Source of the DNA: Knoellia sp. S7-12
GTDB lineage: Bacteria > Actinomycetota > Actinomycetes > Actinomycetales > Dermatophilaceae
Direction of reading: 5' to 3'
Assembly (NCBI RefSeq): GCF_040518285.1
Contig: NZ_CP155449.1
Span: forward strand, 682,001-746,000
DNA: 64,000 bases
The notes under the pieces: model-generated
The model's database searches: none
Told to the model about the DNA's origin: nothing
What the model saw: the letters and a program-made list of their open reading frames with translations, nothing else
In this document: piece by piece, positions 8,989-18,935 of the stretch
Layout: every line of letters begins with the position of its first letter
Numbering within the stretch: the stretch's first letter is position 1
Program-made: the position numbers and the translations under genes

Positions 8989-11900
8989 CCGCCCGCCACC
9001 GCATCATCGGGCTGCTCGCCACCGCCGGCGTGCTGACGATCGTGGCCGGGATGCCCGCCGTCCTGCTCGCCATCGGCGCCACCCCGGCCCCCACCACCGT
9101 CCCCACCTGGGACGCGGTCGTCGACGCCCTCACCCGTCCCGACGACGGCACCCTCGCAGTGAAGGCGCTGAGCGTGCTCGCGTGGGGGACATGGCTGTTC
9201 CTGACCGGCACCATCCTCTTGGAGATCAGCGCACGTGTGCGCGGGCTGACCGCCCCCCCACTTCCGGGTCTGGCGCTGCCGCAGGCGGCCGCTCGTGGTC
9301 TGGTCAGTGCCGCTGTCCTGCTGTTCGTCGCCGGACCCTCCCTTACGACCGCACCGACCGCGGCCGCCGCCACCGCACCGGTGTCGCCCGCCGCGACGCA
9401 GGTCCACAAGGTCACTGCCGCAACCTCTCCGCCGGTTGCGCCCAAATCCGCGACTCGAGCGGACCCGACAAGACGGGAGCACACCGTCACCGGCGGGGAG
9501 TCGCTGTGGTCCATCGCGCAGGACCACCTCGGCGACGGAGCCCGCTACCCCGAGATCGCCGCCCTCAACAGACGCATTCTGGCCGGCCGGCCCGCCTTCC
9601 TCCTGCCCGGAACGGTGCTCGCCCTGCCCGCCCCCCACCGGCCGGATGCAGCCGCGGGGGAGGAGCGAACGTACATCGTGCGGAGGGGGGACACCCTCTC
9701 CGGTATCGCGCACGAGCAGCTAGGTGACGCCGGACGCTACCCCGAGATCTTTGACGCCTCGTGGCACATCACCCAGCCCGGTGGGAAACACCTGAGCGAC
9801 CCCGACGTCATCGACATTGGGTGGACTATGGCTATCCCCGGGCAGCCCAGCGGTACGGCGACCGCGCCGACCACCCAGCCGCCCGGGACGGGGGCGGATC
9901 CCCTCCCGCCCCCGTCTCGGGTTCCCGACACCTGGCCCACGGCACAACCCGACTCTGGCGCCGCCCGCGCCGACGCACCTCCGACAACATCAATGCCACA
10001 GCGGCAGGCCGCACCCGAGCCCACGCCGAGGTCGAACCAGCCGAGTGTCTCCGAGGTGGAGACGAGTGAAGCGCCCGCGCCGTGGCTGCTCGCAGGCCTT
10101 GTTGGCGGCCCCGTCCTCGCCGGGTCCCTGTGGATCCTGTTGCGGCAACGCCGCGTGGCGCAACTGCGGCACCGCCGCCCCGGTCGCACCATCGCCACCC
10201 CACCCCTCTCCCTGGCGCCGGTGGAGAAGTCCTTGGCCACACTGGGCACCCAAACTGTCCCGACCGTCGAGTTCGTGGACGACGCGCTGCGCCGCCTCGC
10301 GTCCGCGAAGGCTCGCGACGGTCAACCCATGCCCAAGCTTGCCGCTGTCGAGCTCACCGCCACCGACGTCACCCTCCACCTCAGCTCTGCCGCCGCGCTG
10401 CCTTCACCGTGGGTGGACCTTGGCGACGGGCGACGCTGGGTTCTGCCCGCGAGCACCGACCCGCAGACCCTCGGTGAGCTCGTCCCGGACCAGCCCGCCC
10501 CGTACCCGCTGCTGGTCACCATCGGCACCACCGACACCGGCGACCCTTGGCTGCTCAACGGCGAGGACCACGTTCTCACCCTCACCGGTGATCCCACCTA
10601 CGCCGCTGACCTCGCCCGGTACGTCGCCGCCGAGGTCGCCTGCAACCCCTGGTCAGCCGGAGCCAGAATCGACGGCGTCGGGGTCGCCGGCGACGTCGCA
10701 CCGCTGAACCCCGACCGCGTCCGCCCCCACACCCCCAGTACCGACCCCGCCGCGGAAGTCCTCGCCGACGCCGTCAACACCATCGACCGCGCCGCAGACC
10801 ACGACGATGACGCAACCACCGCCCGGGCCCACATCGCCGGCCCCGACGCCTGGCCCGCCCGGATGCTCGTCATCGACGAGGTTCACACCCACACAGCGTC
10901 CGCTCAGCAGCTCATTGAGCTGCTAAATTCCCACCCCGGCGCCACCGGGACCGGCGTCGTCATCAACGGAGCCCGGGCCCACACCCCGGGCCTGGTCGTC
11001 GAGCACACGGCCAGTGGCCGGGTCCGGCTGCCACACGCCGGGCTCGACCTCGTGGCCGTCGGCCTCACCACCGACGAAGCGCAAGGATGCGCCGCCCTGC
11101 TCGCTGCCACCCATCAGCTGGAGGATGTTCCCGTCCCCGTCGACGAAGACGCCAAAGACGGATGGCGCGCCTTCACCGACCAAGCGGGGGCGCTGCGTGA
11201 CGAGCACACCCTGCCGCGAGCCACCCCCGCCACCGATGTGGGCGACCCGGTCGAGTCCGTCCTCCCTGCCCGTGACGAGGAGTACCTCCACTCCGCGGCC
11301 ACCACCAGAGCAGACCTGGCCACCCTCGCTCCTCAGGTCACCCACGCCGTCCGCGACTCCGTGCGCGACGCCGACCCCACCCTCGACGGCGACGTCGCAG
11401 CTTGGTTCGCCGACGACTGCTCCCTGCCGCGGCTCACCCTGCTCGGACCCGTGAGAGCCCGCACCCGCGGCAAGGCCTTGGCCGAACGCAAGCCGTACAT
11501 GACTGAAGTCCTGGCGTATATCGCCACTCGGCCCCACGGCGCCACCCCCGACGAGGTCGCCGACGTCATGGGCATCACCGTGAACAAGGCCCGCGAGTAC
11601 GCACGCATCGTTCGCGACTGGCTCGGTGCCAACCCCCGCACCGGCGCGGCCCACTTGCCCGATGCGCGCCATTCCCCAGCTGCCCAGACCAGGGGCGTGG
11701 GCGTGTACCAGGTGCTCGACCTCCTCATCGACGCCGACCTGTTCCGCCGCCTGCGCGCCCGAGGCCAGACCCGCGGCCCAGACGGCATCCACGACCTCAC
11801 CACAGCCCTACGTCTGGTCCAAGGACGACCCTTCGACCAGCTCCGGTACCCGGGCTGGGCATGGCTGCACGAAGGCGACCGCCTCGACCACCACCTCACT

Positions 11901-12200
11901 GCCGCCATCGTCGACGTGGCCCACACCGTTACCACCCACGCCCTGCACGCCAGCGACCTCGTGCTGGCCCGACTCGCCACCGAGACGGCCCTGCGTGCAG
12001 CTCCCGAAGAGGAGATCCCCCGCCTCGACCTCGCCCACATCGCCAAAGCCGAAGGACAGCACGCGGCAGCTGAGCACATCCTGCGCAAGGACGTCAGCAA
12101 CCGCAGTCACGACGACGGGCCACCCCCGGACCTCTCCGACCGGTCTCAACAGATTCTTGAGTCACACGACTGGGCAAACAGCAAGCGCTCTGCCTCATGA
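8985..12200 (+). CDS. large membrane protein with two LysM domains and a BTAD-like regulator end
   Basis: This is a 1071-residue multidomain protein. The N-terminus has two or three membrane helices (residues about 5-75 and 95-120). Two LysM modules follow: HTVTGGESLWSIAQDHLGDG near 165 and YIVRRGDTLSGIAHEQLGDA near 229. After a Pro-rich linker there is another helix (LLAGLVGGPVLAGSLWILL, about 367-385) and a long cytoplasmic part. From about 835 this contains a winged-helix-like segment (ATPDEVADVMGITVNKAREY) and a BTAD-like helical end. LysM binds peptidoglycan; BTAD domains occur in SARP-type regulators. It overlaps the TadG-like gene and closes the pilus operon. It could sense or brace the pilus at the wall; this is inference. 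Confidence 0.85.
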   Translation: MTARHRIIGLLATAGVLTIVAGMPAVLLAIGATPAPTTVPTWDAVVDALTRPDDGTLAVKALSVLAWGTWLFLTGTILLEISARVRGLTAPPLPGLALPQAAARGLVSAAVLLFVAGPSLTTAPTAAAATAPVSPAATQVHKVTAATSPPVAPKSATRADPTRREHTVTGGESLWSIAQDHLGDGARYPEIAALNRRILAGRPAFLLPGTVLALPAPHRPDAAAGEERTYIVRRGDTLSGIAHEQLGDAGRYPEIFDASWHITQPGGKHLSDPDVIDIGWTMAIPGQPSGTATAPTTQPPGTGADPLPPPSRVPDTWPTAQPDSGAARADAPPTTSMPQRQAAPEPTPRSNQPSVSEVETSEAPAPWLLAGLVGGPVLAGSLWILLRQRRVAQLRHRRPGRTIATPPLSLAPVEKSLATLGTQTVPTVEFVDDALRRLASAKARDGQPMPKLAAVELTATDVTLHLSSAAALPSPWVDLGDGRRWVLPASTDPQTLGELVPDQPAPYPLLVTIGTTDTGDPWLLNGEDHVLTLTGDPTYAADLARYVAAEVACNPWSAGARIDGVGVAGDVAPLNPDRVRPHTPSTDPAAEVLADAVNTIDRAADHDDDATTARAHIAGPDAWPARMLVIDEVHTHTASAQQLIELLNSHPGATGTGVVINGARAHTPGLVVEHTASGRVRLPHAGLDLVAVGLTTDEAQGCAALLAATHQLEDVPVPVDEDAKDGWRAFTDQAGALRDEHTLPRATPATDVGDPVESVLPARDEEYLHSAATTRADLATLAPQVTHAVRDSVRDADPTLDGDVAAWFADDCSLPRLTLLGPVRARTRGKALAERKPYMTEVLAYIATRPHGATPDEVADVMGITVNKAREYARIVRDWLGANPRTGAAHLPDARHSPAAQTRGVGVYQVLDLLIDADLFRRLRARGQTRGPDGIHDLTTALRLVQGRPFDQLRYPGWAWLHEGDRLDHHLTAAIVDVAHTVTTHALHASDLVLARLATETALRAAPEEEIPRLDLAHIAKAEGQHAAAEHILRKDVSNRSHDDGPPPDLSDRSQQILESHDWANSKRSAS

Positions 12201-12457
12201 CCTCACGCACGTGCGGGCCAGTGGCGTTGGTGCGGCGAACCAAGTTCCGTGAGCACGTCAAGGCGCCCGGGGGGCCAGCGTCCTGCCGCCCATAGAGACA
12301 CGGTGCCTGCGCCCCTGATCGCCGCGTGCAGCCCCGTGTGGAATCAAACTGCACCCATGGGTCAGCCGTCGAGATCGCCCATCCACGAGGTCGTGCTGCC
12401 GAACGTGCTTAGGATCGCTGCGTGGCTCGAGACATGGCTGAGGTGCGAGGACGGGCG

Positions 12458-14797
12458 ATGGTGCGCCCGTTCCGGCTCGCGCAGCTAATCGACACGTCGG
12501 ACCCACAAGCTGTCCGTGCTGCGTTCGTGTCCCTGACGCGGACTTGGGGCGGCATCTACATGCCGGTTCTGGAAGCAACTCTTTCTACGGTCCAACTTGA
12601 GCACCTTGGTCGCGCGCTTGACGTCGACGCCATGTACTCGGAGAACGCTGAGGGGGACCTCGCCGAGTGGCTCCGCTCCACTGGATGGGGGTGGAGCGGT
12701 AGAGGTCAATGGGGACCCTTTGCCCAACACCGAGGGTTTGGCCGCGGCCTATTGCCAGCGAACTCGGTCGGCTTGATGCGTGACCGCTTGTTCGTTCCGG
12801 AGTGGGACCGTGACGATGATCTTGACCTCTTTTACACCGCCGTCTTTGGTGACATTCAGGGTCTGGGACCTGGGGACGACCCTGACCACCAGATGGCAGG
12901 TATTCTCCCCAATTCGGAGCCCATAAAACTGCCTCTGTTGACTACGAGGCCGGCGACCACCTGGGAATCAATCGGCGCAGTGCAGGGAACTGCTGTGGGA
13001 ATCTCAGTCGCGGACCGCCGATACCTAGATGGACTGACTGGCATCGTTGTGGCACGTGCTGGACACCCCGAAGACCTTGTACGGTTCTGGAACTTGCGCT
13101 CCTATGGCCGACCCATTCTGTGCCTGCCGAATGACGGACCCAAGGACCTTCTCGACTTCCTGACCCGCGGCTCCATTCAGGGAGTGACGCTCATGCTGGG
13201 CGGGGGTCCAGAGCCCCGGAAGGAAGAGTGCCTGATGGTGTGGGGCCTCGAGCACTCGACCGGGCCAACGCGAGCCGCCATCGATTCAATGGCGGAGAGG
13301 CTGTGCCTTACGCCTCGCGAAGGCCTCGACAGGATGGAAGGCGTCGGGCACCCAGGGTTAGAGACGCGCTTTGAGTCGTCCTTCCGCACGGAGTTCAGGC
13401 CGACCGCGCCGATCGCCATGGTGCGCGTCCCGACCGTGCCACTGGATCCGAGCGCGAAGCTCATGCCGGGTGTTGTGGCGGTGCAGATGACCATCAACAA
13501 CGCGCATGGGTTGGACCCGCGCTCGACGGCGCAGTATCCGCCGTACCGCCGACATGGGAAGGTCTTGCAGAGGCTCATCGGCACGGTCGATGTTGATCAC
13601 GTGCGCATTAATGCCGAGGGTGACGGCGTGGTCGTCGGGCACCAGGCATCCCGGGATGAGGCCCCACTCGGATTCCCACCACACCTCGACGGCATCCACG
13701 CGTTGTTCGATGACATAAGCCTGAAGGTCGCACAGTCGGACGACGGGAAGTTCCAAACGCGTGCGGCTGAAGTCCTCGGTGGGCCATTCGCCTCGCTAGC
13801 CATCCAGCCCGGGGTTCGCGCGGTGATCGACAAGGCGGCCGGCACTCCGGCCGGCCTGACCCTTGCGCAACTTCAGGCGAGCGTGCGCAGCAACCGAGGC
13901 GTGTGGCCGGACGCATTGTTCTCGAATCAAACCCCCCAGGAGTACTGCACTAGCGTGACCAACGAGCTCCTCTTCAGCGGACTGTTTGTCCCGATGCTTG
14001 ATGTGCACTGTAGTAACTGCCGCGTCGAGAGCCAGGTGTCGCCACGTGACCTCGACGCGACCATCAGGTGCGAGTTTTGTGGCGAGGATTTCAAGCTCGC
14101 GCTCTCCCTTTCGCTGTCGCGCAACAAGTCGAAGTGGCGCTATCGGCTGGCGTCCCATCTGAGCCCCGAAAAGGTAAAGGCACTACTCCCGGCCCTAGCG
14201 ACCATGTCGCTTCTGGGCCAGCTGTCCTCAACAAATGGGCACCCGAGCCTCCACGCCTTTGGCGTAACCTTCACGCCAGCCGGCCGAGATCCGATCGAGG
14301 CCGACATCGTGGCCTACCTCGATCGGCCTAGCTGGGTCACCGTGCTGGGCGAGGTGAAGAACAGCAACTGGATCGACGCGAATGACATCCGCAATCTGGA
14401 GGAGCTTCAGCGTCGCCTTGACGACAAGCACGTCCGGAGCCTCCTGTTGTTCACCACCCTTAAGGACGAGTTCGGACAAACCGAGGTGAGGGCGCTCCGC
14501 GACTACGTCGAGAGGTGCACAGAAACCACTACCGCCCACAACACCGCGGTGCCCAGGTTCCCGCTGCTGCTAACGGCGAAGGATCTCTCCCTTCCTTGGG
14601 CCCATGACGACCATCCGTGGCGCTGGGGAGACAACAAAGGCCATATCGAAGGCATCTTCGGAACGGCCGTCGAGAGTTGCAGACGGAACCTTGGCCTCGA
14701 CAGTTTCAGATTCCCCACTGAGGGTGAGAAGGGCACCGCGGAAATCCATTGGGATGACCGCCCCACCACCGCAAGACGACTCCGCAAGTCTCGTTAG
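12458..14797 (+). CDS. zinc-ribbon protein with a PD-(D/E)XK nuclease-like C-terminus
   Basis: The protein is 779 residues and not a family I recognise. A CxxC...CxxC zinc ribbon (HCSNCR near 515 and RCEFCGEDF about 20 residues later) precedes a nuclease-like core: EADIVAYL, then TVLGEVKNSNW near 630. This is the acidic-strand plus E-x-K pattern of PD-(D/E)XK enzymes, followed by a helix and LLLFTTL. The N-terminal 500 residues have no motif I know. GAGGA six bases upstream supports ATG 12458; GTG 12422 and ATG 12434 are upstream options. Codon use is less extreme than in the pilus operon, which fits acquired cargo. A role in restriction or anti-phage defence is inferred. Confidence 0.7.
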   Translation: MVRPFRLAQLIDTSDPQAVRAAFVSLTRTWGGIYMPVLEATLSTVQLEHLGRALDVDAMYSENAEGDLAEWLRSTGWGWSGRGQWGPFAQHRGFGRGLLPANSVGLMRDRLFVPEWDRDDDLDLFYTAVFGDIQGLGPGDDPDHQMAGILPNSEPIKLPLLTTRPATTWESIGAVQGTAVGISVADRRYLDGLTGIVVARAGHPEDLVRFWNLRSYGRPILCLPNDGPKDLLDFLTRGSIQGVTLMLGGGPEPRKEECLMVWGLEHSTGPTRAAIDSMAERLCLTPREGLDRMEGVGHPGLETRFESSFRTEFRPTAPIAMVRVPTVPLDPSAKLMPGVVAVQMTINNAHGLDPRSTAQYPPYRRHGKVLQRLIGTVDVDHVRINAEGDGVVVGHQASRDEAPLGFPPHLDGIHALFDDISLKVAQSDDGKFQTRAAEVLGGPFASLAIQPGVRAVIDKAAGTPAGLTLAQLQASVRSNRGVWPDALFSNQTPQEYCTSVTNELLFSGLFVPMLDVHCSNCRVESQVSPRDLDATIRCEFCGEDFKLALSLSLSRNKSKWRYRLASHLSPEKVKALLPALATMSLLGQLSSTNGHPSLHAFGVTFTPAGRDPIEADIVAYLDRPSWVTVLGEVKNSNWIDANDIRNLEELQRRLDDKHVRSLLLFTTLKDEFGQTEVRALRDYVERCTETTTAHNTAVPRFPLLLTAKDLSLPWAHDDHPWRWGDNKGHIEGIFGTAVESCRRNLGLDSFRFPTEGEKGTAEIHWDDRPTTARRLRKSR

Positions 14798-15148
14798 GGG
14801 GCCGATTCGCCGAGCACCGACGTCCGCCTCCCGGGGCGGAGTGGGTGGCTTGCTGGGCACTCGGCAAGGGCGGGTTGCGGAGTCTCCGCCGACCCCGAAT
14901 ATGCGTCTTCCGCCGCGTACAGGGTGGCGAGGTGATGCTGCTACCTCAGAAACTCGAAACCGGGGCTACTTCAACGCATCAGCATGCACACGGCGCGGCG
15001 TGTCGTCGTCGCTCGGGGTGCGTCACAACGCCGCATGAGGAACAAGCGCTGGTGGACGAGTGGATCACCGATATCCGCGAGATGCCGATCGAGATCGCGC
15101 ACGGTCGGTACGGTGCCTGAAACCACATTCGTGAACCGGGGGCAGAAC
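14798..15148. other. gene-free stretch between the two nuclease-like genes
   Basis: No credible gene is seen. A plus-strand frame ending at 15120 (ending EIAHGRYGA) has protein-like wording only in its last 25 residues, so it may be a remnant. No clear terminator or promoter is visible. Confidence 0.4.
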
Positions 15149-16549
15149 ATGGCCGAACAGTCGTGGCACGAAGCACGCCTAATTCCAACGTCCGGCATCA
15201 GCGGGGCTGATGAGCAGGAGCGGCGGGCAACGTCGGCGCTGCTTGCCGTCTTGGGCGCCGTGCGAGAGTTCAACCGCTCACTGCTCAAACCGCTTGGTGC
15301 GCCTTCCGGGACGGTCGAGTGCTATATCGAGGTGCCCTTCATGCTGGGCGAGAAGAAGGTTTTCCCCGACGGACTCATCCGTGTCTCGCGAGGTGCCAAG
15401 TCGTGGACCGCGTTGGTCGAGGTCAAGACAGGAAGCAACGAGCTTGCGACCGAGCAACTCGAGAACTACCTGGATGTTGCCCGCGAGCAGGGCTTCGACG
15501 CGCTCCTGACGATCAGCAACGAGATCCCCGCCATCGCCGGTCAGCACCCGACCAAGGTCGACAAGCGCAAGCTCCGTAAGGTCGAAATCCACCACCTCTC
15601 GTGGTCCCAAGTCCTGGCAGAGGCGGTGATGCAGAAGGAGTTCCGCGGCGTAGCTGACCCCGACCAGGCATGGATTCTTGGCGAACTCATCCGCTACCTC
15701 GAGCACACCCGCAGCGGAGCGCTGGAGTTCGATGACATGGGCGAGTCGTGGACCGGGGTTCGTGACTCCGTCGCGGCAGGCACCCTGCGGGCGACCGACA
15801 AGGGGATCCCGACCGTGGTCTCCAGTTTTGACGCGCTCTTGCGCTTCACCAGCCTCAGCTTGGGGCGCCGCCTCGGAACCGAGGTCGTACCGGTCCTGTC
15901 CCGCAAAGAACTGGCCGATCCGACCCTTCGCGCGTCCGCACTGACCCAGCAGCTTGCCTCCACCGGTCAGCTCTCCGGCACGATCCGCATCCCAGACACT
16001 GCCGGGCACCTCGTGATCACTGCCGATCTTCGGGCCGGGCAGGTCACCTGCCATGTCGATATCGACGCCCCACGTGAGGGCCGGCCGACCACACGGGTCA
16101 ACTGGCTGATCCGTCAGCTCAAGAACGCCCCGGACACCACCCGGGTGGAGTGCATGACCGCGCACTCGCGCGGCTCGTCCAGCGCTGAACTCCTGAGGAC
16201 CGTTCGCGAGAACCCGGCATCGCTCGTCAGCGAGCCCGCCCGCGAGATCCGCTCATTCCGCATCGCTCGCAGCACCGCCCTGGGAACCAAGCGCGGCCGC
16301 GGTCGCGGGGCGTTCATCGACTCCATCCTCGCCGCAGTGGACTCGTTCTATGCCGAAGTCCTCGGTGACCTCAAGACCTGGGCCGCAGCCCCGCCCAAAC
16401 TCCGACCGGAGGTCCCAGCCACTCCTGAGGAGCGGGAACCCACACACCCGGCCAGCCTCGCCTCCACGGACTACTCCTCGCAGGACGGCCCGGACCAAAT
16501 TGAAGCCGTCGCGGCGGCAGGGACCGAGCCCACCGAAGAGGCGCACTGA
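15149..16549 (+). CDS. PD-(D/E)XK nuclease-like protein of unknown function
   Basis: The protein is 466 residues. The N-terminal 130 residues show a restriction-endonuclease-like core: YIEVPFMLGEKKVFPDGLI (Asp74), then ALVEVKTGSNE (Glu91-x-Lys93), then a helix and ALLTISNEI. The middle part (RLGTEVVPVLSRKELADP, GTIRIPDTAGHL) may be a second beta-rich domain. The tail is Pro/Glu-rich and disordered. ATG 15149 has only a weak GGGGGC upstream, so the start is moderate. With the previous gene it makes a two-gene cluster of nuclease-fold proteins. Function in defence or DNA repair is inferred. Confidence 0.75.
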   Translation: MAEQSWHEARLIPTSGISGADEQERRATSALLAVLGAVREFNRSLLKPLGAPSGTVECYIEVPFMLGEKKVFPDGLIRVSRGAKSWTALVEVKTGSNELATEQLENYLDVAREQGFDALLTISNEIPAIAGQHPTKVDKRKLRKVEIHHLSWSQVLAEAVMQKEFRGVADPDQAWILGELIRYLEHTRSGALEFDDMGESWTGVRDSVAAGTLRATDKGIPTVVSSFDALLRFTSLSLGRRLGTEVVPVLSRKELADPTLRASALTQQLASTGQLSGTIRIPDTAGHLVITADLRAGQVTCHVDIDAPREGRPTTRVNWLIRQLKNAPDTTRVECMTAHSRGSSSAELLRTVRENPASLVSEPAREIRSFRIARSTALGTKRGRGRGAFIDSILAAVDSFYAEVLGDLKTWAAAPPKLRPEVPATPEEREPTHPASLASTDYSSQDGPDQIEAVAAAGTEPTEEAH

Positions 16550-17106
16550 CGCTCCAGTTCGCCAACAACGCGGGATGAGAGCACTATTCGACGTGCGTCC
16601 TTTCGCCGCGAGGGGCGCTGCCCATTTCTTCTCACTTGCCGTGAAGTGCACCCGCTCCCGGAGTTGCCTCGTGGGGCGACTAACTCACCGGCATCTCGTC
16701 GGGCCTTTCAAACGGGGCGTGGCGTAAGGGCTGAGTCTGCGAGACCCTGTTGCGAAGAAGCAGTTAGCTCAGTCGAGCGAGGGCGGTGAGGCAGTGTGTG
16801 AGCCGCCGTCCTTCGGTGAGCCGGATCCACCTGCAGCGGAGGGGCCTCCTGGCGCATTCCTTCCGTTCGGCATCGCTGACGACTCTGCGCGCATCATCTA
16901 GACCTCGAGTCGTAGGTGACGACGTCCCGGTCGTTGAGCTGGGTCAGAACGTCGAGCAGGTAGTGGTCTGAACCGCCCATGACAGGTTGCAAGCACAACT
17001 CGAGAGCTTCCAGAGGGGCTTGGCGCGCATGTACGGGCGGTTCCCCTATGCCGAAGGCACCGGACCTGTCACGATGCAGGTTCGTCTCAACGTTGGGGGA
17101 TTGTTC
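16550..17106. other. gene-poor stretch before a lipoprotein gene
   Basis: No full gene is seen in these 557 bases. A 28-codon minus-strand frame at 16894-16980 (MGGSDHYLLDVLTQLNDRD...) reads like real protein and could be the last trace of a lost gene. The rest has only low-information frames. Confidence 0.4.
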
Positions 17107-17862
17107 ATGCGTGCCCTACTCGTTCCGGCACTTGTCGTCGTCTTCGCAATAGCCGGTTGTGGCGAGGAGCCAGACGCGCCATCCAGCGCGGCCAGCGGCA
17201 GCCCCGTCGCGTCCGCCATCCGGTCAACCACGCCACCCCCGACCGCTACACCCGCGTCCACGCCAACGCCGGCAGCGACCCCTACGCCAACTTCCAGGTT
17301 CGTTTTCGTCTGCAGCAACAGTGATCTCGTCGAAGTCCGAACGGCAGACATACGGCAGGCTTGGCAGCCTGACACGTACATGTGCGAGGTCGAGTCGGCG
17401 AACCCAGTGGCTCCGCTGCATCCGATCGAGAGCAAGGCCATCGCGCTGTACCGGACCCACGTTTCCGAAGAGACAGAGCAGGCTGCGCTGGAGATCCTGC
17501 TCGATATATGCGCCAGTGAGGCGGACTTCGCGGAAGGAGAGGTAGTTCCGTGGTCCAACAGCGTTCTGGCGGGTGCTGCGCTCGTGTGCCCCCAAGCTCA
17601 GCACGCGAAGTTGATGCAGTCGCGCGCTGAAGGGACCACGATCGATGACGGTACGTATGTCGTCGGGGACGAGATGAAGCCCGGCACCTACCGCACCGCC
17701 AAGGGCATACGCGATTGCTACTGGGAACGCACAAGCGGTACCGGCCGCACGCTCGATAACGACTTCGTGCAGTTCGCGCCCCAGGGTGTGTCAGTGCGTA
17801 TTCGCGCCGATGACGGGGGCTTCGTCAGCAGGGGTTGTGGCACCTGGACGCGCGCGAACTAG
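17107..17862 (+). CDS. surface lipoprotein with a C-terminal beta repeat common in actinobacteria
   Basis: The protein is 251 residues. MRALLVPALVVVFAIAGC is a lipoprotein signal with the Cys at residue 18, followed by a Pro/Thr-rich linker to about residue 60. The last 70 residues (DDGTYVVGDEMKPGTYRT, then CYWERTSG, then FVSRGCGTW) match a domain often found at the end of actinobacterial lipoproteins, with two Cys that probably pair. GGGGGA upstream supports ATG 17107. It is probably an anchored wall protein. No enzymatic motif is visible. Confidence 0.75.
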   Translation: MRALLVPALVVVFAIAGCGEEPDAPSSAASGSPVASAIRSTTPPPTATPASTPTPAATPTPTSRFVFVCSNSDLVEVRTADIRQAWQPDTYMCEVESANPVAPLHPIESKAIALYRTHVSEETEQAALEILLDICASEADFAEGEVVPWSNSVLAGAALVCPQAQHAKLMQSRAEGTTIDDGTYVVGDEMKPGTYRTAKGIRDCYWERTSGTGRTLDNDFVQFAPQGVSVRIRADDGGFVSRGCGTWTRAN

Positions 17863-18021
17863 GCACAAGCCCGGCAGGCAGCCAACGCGCCGATGCCCGC
17901 CCGGTAGTCCATGTCATCGAGCAGAGCCGTCAGGCGGACAGCCGGCTCCGAGCGACGTAACGGTCTGATCTAGTCGCGGGGTAGCGACCTGCGGGCTGGT
18001 TTGGCTGGCGCCTCAGCGCCG

Positions 18022-18723
18022 TCAGGCTGCGGGAAGCGCGGCAGCCGCAGCGGCGATCTTGGCGGCGACGGCGTCAAGCGACGATTCCGTCGTGCTCAGC
18101 CCGGCGTGCGACGCGAGCATGGGACTGACGTCGTAGAGTTCGTCGAAGGTCACTCCGTGGGTCACTGGCACGACGCGACTGCTGTTGAGCAGGACGGCGA
18201 GTTCCTTCTCGGCGATGCCCTCGTTCTTTATGCTCTCGAGCAGGCTGGGCGTAACCAGAACGATCCCGATGCGGGAGTTGCGCAGGCCCTTGTCGATCTC
18301 GCGGGTCATAAGCGAACCGAGGGGGATATCTTCCTCGCTGAACCACACCGTGGCGCCGTTTGTCTTCAGGTAGCCGTAGAGCTCTTTCGCGCTGCTCTCC
18401 CGGTCGCCCCACGCGTGGCAGAGGAAGAGGTCTCGTTTATCCGGGTGTGCTTTCGCCTGCTCAGCAGCCTTCTCGGCATAGGGCTCGACGGCACGCCACT
18501 CGGTCGGGGTATACGGCACCGACCGCCCGGACCTGGTGCGACGCGAACCCCCGCTGCTGCCACCGGACGAGCCGTACGTCGACCGACCTCCGCCGCTGCT
18601 GTAAGAGGGCGCCGACGAATACGAGGACCTGTATGACGACCTCCCCCAACTGCTGCAAGCTGGGCAGTTCGCAGCCCCGCTCGCGGTGCGGTGGCCTCTG
18701 GACGGTGCTGTGCATTGCGCCAT
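18022..18723 (-). CDS. TIR-domain protein with zinc-ribbon-like N-terminus
   Basis: The protein is 233 residues. The first 25 residues carry C4...C20-x2-C23, possibly half of a zinc-binding site, then a Ser/Gly/Tyr-rich linker to about 65. A TIR domain fills 97-230: DLFLCHAWGD (BB-loop strand start), ATVWFSEEDIPLG, then GIVLVTPSLL and AEKELAVLL. Glu172 or Glu174 in AEKEL lies where NAD-cleaving TIR enzymes have their catalytic Glu. Bacterial TIR proteins usually act in anti-phage systems with a sensor partner; no obvious partner is adjacent. It is convergent with the upstream lipoprotein and divergent from the HTH gene at 18936. Confidence 0.8.
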   Translation of the reverse strand: MAQCTAPSRGHRTASGAANCPACSSWGRSSYRSSYSSAPSYSSGGGRSTYGSSGGSSGGSRRTRSGRSVPYTPTEWRAVEPYAEKAAEQAKAHPDKRDLFLCHAWGDRESSAKELYGYLKTNGATVWFSEEDIPLGSLMTREIDKGLRNSRIGIVLVTPSLLESIKNEGIAEKELAVLLNSSRVVPVTHGVTFDELYDVSPMLASHAGLSTTESSLDAVAAKIAAAAAALPAA

Positions 18724-18935
18724 AGGTTCATGGTAGGCGACACCTCCGACACCCCGTCTTTGCTGAACTGCATTGCCGCCTAAGCCTTTCCGTGACGGAA
18801 CTCCACCGCGTCGCCGTCGTGCATCACGTAGTTCTGCCCTACATGCGCACCTTGTCCTTACTGAGGCGATACGGTCAGGATGCCGCCGTGGGGAGGCCTT
18901 GGGTGGTACAGCGACTCAGCGGTTACGGTTGCGTG

